Assembly: GCA_050084515.1 (NCBI GenBank)
Contig: CM114271.1
Coordinates: forward strand, 35,526,001-35,590,000
From: Blasia pusilla
Taxonomy: Eukaryota > Marchantiophyta > Marchantiopsida > Blasiales
Length of the DNA: 64,000 nucleotides
Reading direction: 5' to 3'
The first letter of the stretch is position 1. Every line of letters begins with the position of its first letter. The position numbers and the translations under genes are program-made. Below are positions 33,601-43,606 of this stretch, piece after piece. The notes below the pieces were generated by a model. It did no database searches. It saw only the letters and a list, made by a program, of their open reading frames with translations, and was not told where the DNA came from.

Positions 33601-36600
33601 TGTTTCCCCAAGTCTGGGCAATCCAAAATGAAATGATGGCTTCTTCGATGCTGCTAAGGTAGCAACACCATCCATCCCAACTTATGCTGCAGCCTCCAGA
33701 GAAAAATAACCCCATTCATGAGCAGAGGGAGGATGGGAAAAGCCAGTAGAGGTAGAGGTAGCAGCAGCAGCAGCCCCGACCGCATGAGTTCGCCTCAAAT
33801 TTCATGGACTTCTGAAGCAAGCGATGCGTGCGAACAAGGAAGGAGCACAATGGAGCAAGAGGGGAGAGCTAGGGTTGGAGACATCGGATTCCATAGCTCC
33901 CGATGAATCGCAGTACCTGGACAGCACGAATGGTTAGCGACAGGCGATTGCGCCGCTGTGATCTCAGTTCTCGTCGAAGTAACACCTTGAACTCTTCCCA
34001 TGGCTCCTGTACAAATTCGCGAGCGTAGAATGGCTCCGCAGAGTCCGTCTGCAAGTCGTCGCGAAGAGACCACGAAGAAGTGAGAATGCGCTTCGATCCC
34101 ATGACTTTCCAGTACCGATCTTGTTTCTGAAGGAGACGATGGAGCAGCAAGTTGAAGAACATCCAGGACATCCGTGAGAGAAGATACATCTAAGATCGGT
34201 TTGCAGCCGGAGACAGCCATCTGCACTAGATTGAAGAGAAGATCGATTACGATACCTCTCCGTAAGGTCGCTCAAGCTGGAACCGGATGGACTGCTGAGG
34301 CCCGTCCAGAATGGAGCCCGCCTTGGATGGGTCCACTTTGACGTACTGCAGGATTGTTGTAGGTGTTCCCACAGCTATCACTTCATCTCCTGCCTGCACT
34401 TTTCCAGTGTGATCCATGGATGGCTCCACCAAGCTTCCACCATTCTCACTCACGGACTCTATGAGAGTTGTGAGCGAATCATCGACTCCCTGAACTCTGG
34501 TCCTTCCTGAGTGAGTTTGCATGAAGGTCACCCCCAAAGGATGCGAGCCCTGCAGAGCAAAGACACGAGGGAAAAACTCAACAACCAGTTTTCTTTCGAG
34601 CTCACTCCTGCTGTACATTGCCTTTACAGGCATCGAAACCGTGAAATCATGTACCTGCACTTTCTTCCTCGTCTCCGAATCGGTCTCTTGACTGTTCGAT
34701 AGTCTACCGCTTGCACATGTGGAAACGAAGTACCATCGATGAATCAAACCGACACACTCGACAAGGCTCTCGACAACATTTCGTTACTTGTCTTCCTCTC
34801 GTTGTCGCCAGGAGCACCTGGGGTTTCTTCGAATTGAAAAGGGGTGGGGGGACAGGAATTCACAATGCAGTCACAGTTTTGCTTCTCGATCTCGCCTTCG
34901 AGCAGCGTGCGATCTCTTACTAGAAACCAGGGATGCAGCTTTGTGCCGTGAGACAATGAAAGCTGTGGAGATAAGAGTTTTCGATCCAAATCCACCTGGG
35001 TACTTTCTCCTGTAAACGTAACGATGACAGCCCAAGCAGAAGGAACCAAAGGGACGAAATCGCATGGCAGTTACCTCCACCCACAATTCCTGGGTCAAAG
35101 ATGGGTTGTCGACGACTCTGCAGATGTCCTTGTAGGCATCGGAGTTCTGATACGCGTACACGAAGTCATCGAGGTCGAGTCTGGGATACCCAGGTCGGAG
35201 GAATTGCACCCCATGAGGAGTCGTCACTTCTTCCAGAAATTCAGGCACGCTAACGTGCATGGGCTTCACATACCTGCGAGCGAATCGACAACAAATCGAA
35301 TCATCAGACATGAGCTTTTCGTTTGAGACTCATCACCGCATCGGTCGTCCAGGAGACCGAGACCGATTGCTTCCTCTTCAGCTATGGTGTCCAAGCAGCA
35401 GCTCTCGAACTTGAAGGTGATCGCAACAAGCTACTGCGGGCTTTTCTTGGTCGGAGCCATGACCAAGCAACCGACCGAGAGGATGACATCGATGGCAGTG
35501 AAACTGACTTGAAGTGAAGCAGCAACGTTGTAGCCAAGCCTACCCGAGCCTTTCGAAGTAGGGTTGAGCATCCAGCCGAGGACCTTGGTAAACAACTTGG
35601 CCTTGATCCAGCAAAAGAATCCGGTCGAAGAGGTCGAACACTTCTTGGGAAGGTTGAATTAGAGAAGCAACGACCGTTGTTTCCCTGACTCGCGTGAAAA
35701 TTCGTATCCCAGTGACCAAATCGAAGGTCCAAGAGTCATCCACTCCACTGTTGAGCTGGTCGAACATGTACACGGGATAAGTGCCCGCCATCATCTCTGC
35801 TACAGATAATCGATGTCTCTCGGCTTCCGTGATGATCGGTCTCAACGGATGTCCGACTCTCCTATCAGCAACGCGTTTCAATCCCAATATGCTGAGATTC
35901 AATTCAAGCTTCGGGTCCTGACCAGCCTCGAGCACTTTCTCAGTGAGCTCTTTCAACACAGGGGAGAAGTGCTTCCGCTTGAGGTACTGCGTGCAGTCAC
36001 GGGCGAATTCGACAGTCTCGCGTACTGTGAGATTCGCAAGATGGACATCGACTGGTTCACCTATAGAAACAAGACGCTGGTAATTGACATCGTAAACGCT
36101 CTGGCCGTTGTAGGTCACGGTGCCTTGAAGAGCATTTCCTGGTTCTCTCGAGCGACCGGATAGAGCTTTGTGAATGACCGTTTTGCCACAGCCCTTCGGC
36201 CCTGCACAGAGACATTCCGCCAGTCAGATCTCTGGTCAGGAATCATACAAGCACTGACAGTCGACTCCTTGCAACAGCACCATTTCGCAACTTCCCATTC
36301 TGAACGGTTCTTTTCATCGACAACAGACGCTCGGAATGAGCTCAAGAATTCGACTCAACAGGCTAAGGCTTACTAATCGAGAACATCTATTGACAGCCTC
36401 GTCCGGATTCCCTACTCTGCTACTCTCCATGACGAAAGAAAGAAACTTCCAGACTCCGAGAATCGCTTTGCATTGCTTCGATTCTCTGCACAATGTAGAG
36501 AAGCTTGAGCGCTCTTGAAGCTTGACGACGAGGTACCTAAGACGACTGTCAGGGTCCCAGGCATCAAGTATCCTGTCACATCTCTCAACAGAGTGACCGA

Positions 36601-38062
36601 TTCGAGAGGAGCCTTCTTGAACGGTTTCGCAAATCCTCGCACCTGCACCCAGGATCCAACGATGGGACGTAAGCTTCAGTTACCACGTACTCGCTTCCCA
36701 CATTCAGCATGCGTACACAACAGCTTCATCAACTGCTCCCCGATTCTCGAACGCCACACTCTCTTCACAGGACTCAGATGCGCAATTCCAGCCCACAAAA
36801 GAGCGACGAAAAGCAACCAATCGTCGCAAAACTTCCCCAATCGAAGGATTTCTGCCTCACCTTCGTGCCTATAGACTCGTAACCTGGATCCAGCTGCACG
36901 GTTATCGAGAAAGTCAGGTCCTTGAACTTCACGACCTGCACGGACAAACCAGGGAACGGGAGTTGAACGCGGAAATGGCGCGTGTGATTTATATTTCGAT
37001 TTCCATGAGCTTAGTACAATTGAAATCCGAAAGCTGAGAATGGATGCGATGCTCGAGTGCGCGACTCTGTGGGCTTCGAGCAGACCTCTCAGCTCTGACG
37101 TAGAATTCCTGAGCAGTAGAATAGACCCGGAACGAAACGGCGAGAATCGAATCGCAAACCTGGGGAGGGACGGCAGGAATGTGCGGCTGAATCTGCATGA
37201 GATACTTGAGCAACCCATCTTTCAGAAGCAAGTCCACGCCGGTGAGCTCCGTTTGCATCTCGCTCACGTCTTTGAACCCCAACTCGGACAACGCGTTGGC
37301 GATCTTCAGAGCTTCCTCTCTGAGTCCGTTCACCACAAGAGCCTGATGGTACGCGATCACCAAATGTATCATCGTCGCTTGAGGAGTAGCCGCCAACGCG
37401 CGGACGTACTCGTCAGGGAGCTCGGCCTCGGGAACCCTCTTTCCCCCGACTTCGTAAAGTGGAGGCTTTTCGGACGAGTACAACTTGTGCCTGGAGTTGC
37501 CGCCGTAGTTATCCACGTCCTGATAGTCGATAGACACTCGATGGTCATGCAAACCAGAGGAGGAGGAAGGTCCGTCCGGGAGCTTAGAGGGAGCCAGACT
37601 CGAAGCTCGGGACGACTGGAAACTCCGCCTGTACTTGCGCGATTTCATGAGCCGTAAACTATTCGACCGCTCTCGCCACTCCACCAATCCGCCCTGCAGC
37701 AAGTCGGCAGGATTCAACGAAGCCAGCGCCATTTCTATCTCCTCTTCCGTGGCTGCTGTCCTCTGGGCGTGCGGATCCAAACCGTGGCTGGACCTGTCCC
37801 GAGCTAACCACGACATGAACTCGTCGGGTCCCTGGAGAGCCCGGGCGCCGCTCTCCAGGGATCTCTGGGGCTTCATCTCCAGGAGTCGCTGGGCCTTAGG
37901 CTGGGATGCGCTTCTGCGCCGAGGAGACTCGTGCTCGCTGCGCCGAGGAAGGTCGCCGGCTGCTTCGCCATCCGTCGACTCACGGCGCTCCCGAGTGATC
38001 GGCAGCAGCGGGACGGAGTTCTTCTCGCCGAGCGCGGGGACCGGATCGCTGGACTCCGCCAT
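24600..38062 (-). CDS. full-size ABCG (PDR-type) transporter with internal PDZ-like domain
   Basis: Seventeen exons join in phase to about 1776 residues: 38062-37160, 36935-36861, 36642-36537, 36201-35544, 35273-35075, 34654-34256, 34126-33917, 33518-33264, 33061-32887, 32466-32081, 31526-31280, 30858-30647, 29976-29779, 28960-28811, 27867-27310, 26877-26704, 25025-24600. Order: charged N-terminal extension (1-301), NBD1 (~302-647, Walker A GPKGCGKT 362-369), PDZ-like domain (648-780, PLGVTF and VQAGDEVIAVG), membrane domain 1 (~800-1122), NBD2 (1123-1391, Walker A GASGSGKT 1190-1197), membrane domain 2 (1392-1776). The family exports lipids, terpenoids and hormones across the plasma membrane; the substrate here is unknown. 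Walker B glutamates are replaced (FDQ 508-510; LDM 1321-1323), both signature motifs are degenerate and the NBD2 H-loop His is Gly (1355). Typical plant PDRs are ~1400-1450 residues. Start: ATG at 38062; the frame is open to an acceptor at 38191, so an upstream exon is possible. Confidence 0.85.
30171..30665 (-). repeat. tandem copies of the exon 12 donor region inside intron 12
   Basis: On the minus strand the real donor GTACGTAGAACAG|GTGATGCC (30646) recurs as GTACGTAGAATAG|GTGATGCC (30486) and GTCCGTAGAACAG|GTGATGC (30203). Each copy is followed by a TAGATAACACCA-type block. GA/CT microsatellites at 30283-30309 and 30566-30601 separate the copies. Confidence 0.8.
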
Positions 38063-39110
38063 TTGCTTCTTCCTTCCGCCACCGGACGCTACTGTCACGG
38101 GACTTCTTCGGAATGCGCGTTCCCTCTGGAGATCTTCCACGACCGGCTTCAAGCGGAATCTACTCGCGCCGTTGATCCCAGAGCCCACAACCTGTCGGAA
38201 GGCAGGCAGAGAAACACGACCGAATCAGTCCGACTCCATGCAAAACGAACGAGTTTCTGGCAGGACCGCGAGCTCTATTCGCGCCGAATGGATCAGATGC
38301 ATTTTCGCGTTCACTGGCTACGGATTCAGAATCACAACTTCCATCGGAATTTCCGCCATTACAGCGGGAGTGTCACGAATTCGCAAACGTACGTGATGTC
38401 GGAGAGACGATTCTCAGTGGCTCCATCTCGTCGCTCGGGGACTGATCCAGGTTCGCAGCGAATCCATGGGCATCGATGAAGGAGAAGGATCGCCAGACTT
38501 ATCTAGTGAAGAGCGATGAAGCAAGCGGTGCCCATTTCCGCACGTCTGTCTCGAGCATTCAGAGCTTGTTAACTAGACTGCGTCCACCCCTCTCCGCTCC
38601 GCGAGGTCAGAGGTGGATGCTCATACCCTGCGACATCGTTAATGTCTCTCTTTCGATTCGCACGGATCGTCTCCTCTCGGCCCCGAAGGTTCGACTCTCC
38701 ATCTGCAAGCTCGGCGCGACCACAGGCAGATCGGCGCAATTCTGCGCTCCTGGGAGGTGGACCGGGGAGCGCCGGCAGCTAGTTTCTCTGTTGGTGAAGG
38801 TCCGATGTCACCTCCAGTCTTTCTTCCCTGGGACGGTGAAAAATCTACAGTCGCGAGGCAGAGCGCTCAGAGAGAAGGCTTTCGGACTCGCCTCTCTCTC
38901 CGAATCCCATCGCCGCCCATGGACACGCACATTCGCGCCCCACCTGCACTCGGGCACATAATATGCACACTGGCGACGAGAACCGTCACGTTTTCTGCTC
39001 TCAGCCAGCGCAATCGTCACCTTCATTCTTCGGATTTTTCGGCCGTGAGCTGTGAGTCAACTGCTGCTCCGAAGGTACATCACCTCACCTGTTCTCACTC
39101 TGTCTGTCTG

Positions 39111-39148
<38 letters not shown>

Positions 39149-40208
39149 GTGTCGGCTGGAGCTGCGAGGTACATCTCTCGCTCTCGAAATTCTCGGCTGC
39201 CAGTCAACGGCTGCTCGAGAGGTAGATCTCGCTCTCACTGGCTGAAGATGCGAGCGAGTAACAGCTCGCGGACTACTGCAGATGTTCACGCGCTCCGCGG
39301 CGTCTACCAGTCGGAAGCCCGGGATCGCGGGCGTTCAGGCTGTAGAGCTTCGGACGTCCCGCGATTTCGACTCCGAGTCACAATGCGGCGAAGCGCTCCT
39401 GCGTTCCGGCTCGCCGGATCGCCGGATCGACCGAACTCCGGTCGAGCGGGCTCTCTCGTGTTGTTCGCAGTGCATACTGTCGGGGGAGCACGCGCTTGTG
39501 GCTCCGCCGTAGACTGCTGCGAGTCTAGCGTTTGCTCAGACGGACGGACGGACGGATCCGGGAGAGAGATCTACCTGCGAAACGCTGGTGCTGGACTTTA
39601 GCGCTTATCTGGAGATCGATTCGGTTGTGCCGTAGTTCCTCGGAGCGAGTCAGCCGCAGCTGTTCGAGAATACCATGTGAGCCAGCCGTCGGCATTCTTT
39701 TTTTATTGCGTCGCTTCAAAGCACCGTCTACGCCCACTTTTACGGCCGCCGGACAAAACGTAGCTCTGGTAGAACTAATGGCGCGTGTGATTTATATTTT
39801 AAGGCTTTCAAAAAATAATTCTTTAATTTTGTACGGCTGGAATGGAAAGAGGAGGCCGAGCTAAGAAAAATGGGCAAGATACTCTAGGGGTACCTCCCAA
39901 GATTTTTCTTTTTTCAAAAGGCATAATCATATTGGGGTATCTCTTAGGGATCCCACTTGGGCATGTGATAGAGGATTGATGTTTGAGACCCTATGGTAAG
40001 ATTTTGCAAGAGTCGTTACGCACTTGTGGAGCAAGGTTCAAGGTGTTTTTTTTAACCGGAAAACTTTTGATATGCCGAACATTTCTCCACAATTTTCATT
40101 AGAAAGCAAATTACGACAAGTTTGAGCATTTTCTACTTTTGTGTGGGAGGAAAGGTATATCGGAAAGCTGGCAAACAAGTTTCGAAAGTAAGCAGAATTT
40201 TTCCGCAA
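38063..40208 (-). other. 5' flank of the ABC transporter gene
   Basis: GC-rich up to about 39770, then AT-rich. Contains a CT microsatellite (about 39112-39146), a CGGA run near 39540 and a 23-bp stretch at 39777-39799 identical to 36974-36996 in intron 1. The long plus-strand frames here look like GC-rich antisense frames without recognisable domains. The promoter presumably lies here, but I see no clear TATA box or transcription start. Confidence 0.4.
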
Positions 40209-40362
40209 TCTGTATACTAATTGGAGGATGCAGTTTTCTGACGTTACTCCTTCGTTTGACACGTGTCACTAAAGTTCCCTCAAAAATACTTTTTTCATCT
40301 TAACGGGGTCTGAAAATTGGTAAAGAGTGGAGCTATCAATGAGCGGCCGTGAATCGCACGGT
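40209..40362 (+). mobile_element. Helitron, 3' end truncated at the chromovirus junction
   Basis: The 5' end is A|TCTGTATACTAATTGGAGG at 40209. Inside are TTCGTTTGACACGTGTCACT and GGGGTCTGAAAATTGGTAAA. Near the right end is a stem-loop CCGTGAATCGCACGG. The expected CTRR terminus is missing: the sequence runs directly into chromovirus protease-like coding sequence. Confidence 0.55.
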
Positions 40363-40800
40363 CCCTTGCGGGCCTTCCCAAGTCCGAGAATCGTGAAGGA
40401 GTTGGGTTTGTCAACCTCTAAGGCAGACGAGCCCATCCAAGTAGGCTTTGTCGGAGGCCACTCTTATCGGACTACCGAGTTAGTCTTGGGATTGACCGTA
40501 GGATGTGGAGTATTCGAGTTGAAGGAGAATTTCACTGTATACGAGATGGATGGCATTTACGGGGTCTTGGGGAACACATTCCTGGATGCGTATGATGTGG
40601 AGCTGAGGCGAAGACCATTGAAGTTGAGCGTCCTAGTGAAAGGCAAACGGTTGCAGGTGAGGTTGGTTTGTGAGGTTCCTGTGAGAAAGGTGTTGGTGAA
40701 AGCCATTACGAGGAGAAGTCTAACGAAGCTGGAAGATGGGTTTCTCTACTTGATGAGACAGGTAAAGGAGTCTACAAGCAACAGATGCAGAGATCAAGAC
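40355..40800 (+). pseudogene. chromovirus protease-like segment
   Basis: SPRIVKELGL, a VGGHSYRTTELVLGL strand region and YGVLGNTFLDAYDVEL match the retropepsin-like region of plant gypsy polyproteins (ILGMDWL-type flap end). The catalytic DS/TGA motif would lie just upstream and is lost at the Helitron junction. Confidence 0.65.
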
Positions 40801-40864
40801 CCAACTTGAAGGGGGATCCCAAAACTACTCTAAAGAGTAGTAAAGGAGTTTGGTGATGTCTTGA

Positions 40865-41430
40865 CGAATAAGCTTCCGAACGAGTTGCCATCACATAGGG
40901 CAGTCGATCATAAGATAGAGGTCATCCTCGGGTCTCAACCCCCTTCAAAGGCCCCATACACATTGTATCAAGATGAAATTGTTGAGTTGAAAAAGTAGTT
41001 AAGTGAGCTCTTAGAGAAGGGCTACTTCAGAACTAGTAAGTCACCGTATGAAGCGCCATTTCTCTTTGTGAAGGAGAAGGATGGTAAGATGAGATTCTGT
41101 GTTGATTACCGCGCGTTGAATAAAGTGACAGTTAGAAAAAATTACCTTCTTTTGAGGATGGATGATCTCTTCGATAGACTTTCAAGGCTGAAGTACTTCA
41201 GTAGGATTCACTTGAAGTCAAGATATTACCAGACTCAGATTGCCAAATCGGATGTGGAGAAGATTGCATATTGGCTCGTTTGAGTTTTTAGTGATGCCCT
41301 TTGGTCTATGTAATGCATCTCTGACGTTCACCACATTGATAAACTCCATTTTTCATGAGGAGACGGATGAGCATGTGATCATCTACATTGATGACATACT
41401 TATCTATTCGAGTCACTAGAGAAGCACACT
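40865..41430 (+). pseudogene. chromovirus reverse transcriptase, frameshifted
   Basis: Contains KAPYTLYQDEIVELKK, then a stop, LLEKGYFR-SKSPYEAP, KMRFCVDYRALNKVT and LKYFSRIHLKS. After KIAYW the frame shifts; the next frame gives GSFEFLVMPFGLCNA and the catalytic YIDDILIYS, then another stop. The YIDD active site survives but the enzyme cannot be made intact. Confidence 0.85.
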
Positions 41431-41436
41431 CGACAT

Positions 41437-42215
41437 TTGAGAGAGGTGTTGTTGAAACTAAGGGCGAACAAGTTGTATGCAAATGTGGAAAAGAGTGGGT
41501 TCGGATTGCGCAAGATCAAGTTCTTGGGTCACGTGGTTAGCGCTAATGGAGTTAGTCCAGATATGGATAAGGTGAAAGCGATTGACGAGTGGAAGTTGCT
41601 TTCTATAGTGAAAGGAATGAGGAGGTTCATCATAGTGGTTCAGTTTTACCATACTTATGTAAGGAACTTCTCAGAAATACTCATTGATTGGACCGCAAAG
41701 TTTTCTAACACAACCTGGACCCAAGAAGTGAATGAGGCGTTCAACCGAGTCAAGGAGATCCTATTGCAGGAACCAATTTTGAACTTTCCGGCGTTCGACA
41801 AACCGTTCGACGTACATACTGATGCTAGTGATTTTGCGATTGTAGGAATGTTGGTACAGGAAGGGATACTTATAGCGTACAAGAGCAAGAAGCTTAGCGA
41901 CACCAAACGGAGGTGGCCCACTCATGAGAAAGAGTTGTTCGCGGTGATTCATTGCTTGAGGAAGTGGCATCACTATTTGGGACTTCATAGGACTTGAGTG
42001 CTCACTGATAATGTATCACTCAAGTATTTTGAGACCCACGATTGAGTGACACCGAAACAACTGCGATGGCATGATACCTTGATGTTGATGAATGTGGAAT
42101 TAGTCCACAAGCCATGGAAGGATAATGTCATTCGAGGTGCGTTGAGTCGTGGGGATAAGGACAGGCCATCGACAACACATATCTTGAGAGCAATGTTCCC
42201 TAAGTGTAACATATG
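41437..42215 (+). pseudogene. chromovirus RT thumb and RNase H segment
   Basis: IKFLGHVVSANGV and a VKGMRRF-type connection lead into an RNase H-like region: FDVHTDASDFAIVGMLVQEG, RRWPTHEKELFAVI and LRKWHHYLG, then a stop, then LTDNVSLKYFETHD and a second stop, then QLRWHDTLM. Two in-frame stops break it. Confidence 0.85.
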
Positions 42216-42447
42216 TGGAGAGAAGGATTCGTGAAGGATACATGAAGGACACTCAAGCAAGCAAGTACCTATGGAAGCTGAAGCACGGGGAGAAGATGGC
42301 CAACATAAGTTTGAGACATGGCTTAGTAAATTTTAAGGAGAGCAAGATCTATATGGGCGAAGGCATGCTGCGGACCAAGGTATTAGTAAAATGTAAAGGG
42401 AGAAATCCACGCTGTCTGTTCTGATTAAGAAGTTCTTCTAGCCCAAC

Positions 42448-42870
42448 ATGAAAGAGGATGTTGCTCAATATGTGAAGACTTGCGTGACCTACCAAGCAAA
42501 CAAAGTTTCTTATGAGACGAAACAAGGCTTGCTGCACCCTTTTCTGATTCCGGATGGACCCTTGCAGAGTGTGAGTATGGACTTCATTACCAACCTTCCG
42601 GAGTCTGAGGAATACAATGCTATACTTATGATATTTGATCAGTTCAACAAGTTGGGGAGATTCGTGCCCACGGTGGACTCCTTGGCAGCCTATACGACTC
42701 CTCGATTTTCCTTGGATAGTTGGTGGCGCACTCATGGATTGCCTAGGAGTATTGTTTCAGATTGGGATCCAAAGTTTAGCAATGCTTTTTGGAAGCACTT
42801 ATTCAGAAGTTTTAGGACCAAGCTAAGTTTCAGTACTGCCTTCCATCCGCATACGGATGGACAGAGTTGA
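42448..42870 (+). pseudogene. chromovirus integrase core, truncated
   Basis: VKTCVTYQANK is the eroded zinc-finger end (second Cys replaced by Tyr). The catalytic core has MDFITNLPES and IVSDWDPKF with the two Asp residues, and STAFHPHTDGQS. The codon expected to encode the third catalytic residue (Glu) is a TGA stop at 42868. A templated 35-bp insertion follows at 42883. Confidence 0.85.
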
Positions 42871-42882
42871 GTATACAGATGA

Positions 42883-42927
42883 AGAGAAGGATTCGTGAAG
42901 GATACATGAAGGACACTGTCCTTCATG
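42883..42927. repeat. copied 35-bp segment followed by a perfect 10-bp hairpin
   Basis: 42883-42917 is identical to 42219-42253 (AGAGAAGGATTCGTGAAGG and onward). Its end forms CATGAAGGAC-ACT-GTCCTTCATG (42905-42927). Confidence 0.9.
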
Positions 42928-43086
42928 TCTGTCCATTGTATAAGTATGGTTGAGTATTGTTACACTTCGACCAAGCATTCTGCAATTGGAGAATCTCCAT
43001 TTCTTTTGGCTTATGGACGTGAGCTAGAAGGGCCTCTTGACATGGCCCTTCTGAAGGGTACTACATCGGCATAGACCCGAAAAGCA

Positions 43087-43606
43087 ATGGCGGAAGGTTT
43101 GTTAGTGGAGATGCGAGAACGAAAGGAGCGGGCAAGAAGACACCTTGCAAAGGCTCAACTAAGGTACATTAAGCCTGCTAACAGGAGTCGGCGCCAAGTG
43201 CGATTCCAAATAGGGGAGCAAGTGTGGTTGAGTATGAAGAGTCTCACTCTTCCGAAGGAGTTGTCCGCGAAGCTATCTGCCAAGTATGCTAGACCTTATA
43301 TGATAAAGGCAAACCCGTTTGAGGACGTGTATACATTGGAGGTGCTAGAAGAGTTCAGGATTCATCCAACTTTCCATGTGTCATTATTGAAGAAGTGTCT
43401 TAAGGATAATGTGCATCCCGGGAAAAGATAGGTTTTGAGACCGCAATCGGTAATCGTGAACGAAGAACCGGAGTTCAAGGCGTAGGGCCAACAAGTACGA
43501 GTATTTGGTCAAGTGGAAGGGCTACCATGTGAAAGAGGCGACTTGGATTGCGAAGGCAGATCTAGAACACGCGCAAGAGGTGCTGCAAGACTTCAAATGG
43601 ATGTAG
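43087..43606 (+). pseudogene. chromovirus integrase C-terminus and chromodomain
   Basis: 43087-43431 encodes the DNA-binding linker (RQVRFQIGEQVWLS, LSAKYARPYMI, HPTFHVSLLKK). A frameshift follows; then EYLVKWKGYHVKEATWIAKA and LEHAQEVLQDF (about 43499-43600) form a chromodomain with the aromatic residues of the KWKGY-T-W motif. This identifies the element as a chromovirus. Confidence 0.85.

Larger units (their letters stand above)
40355..43606 (+). mobile_element. Ty3/gypsy chromovirus, broken pol region
   Basis: Successive plus-strand fragments encode protease-like, reverse transcriptase, RNase H, integrase and chromodomain segments in the order typical of chromoviruses (listed separately). 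Several frameshifts and stops make it non-functional. Gag, the primer-binding site and the 5' LTR are absent: the left edge abuts a Helitron. A 3' LTR may lie in 43607-45600 but cannot be verified without the 5' copy. Confidence 0.85.

Noticed and set aside
37040-38479. Long plus-strand frames opposite ABCG exon 1
   Set aside because: They are antisense shadows of a GC-rich coding exon whose own frame joins in phase with the downstream NBD1 exons.
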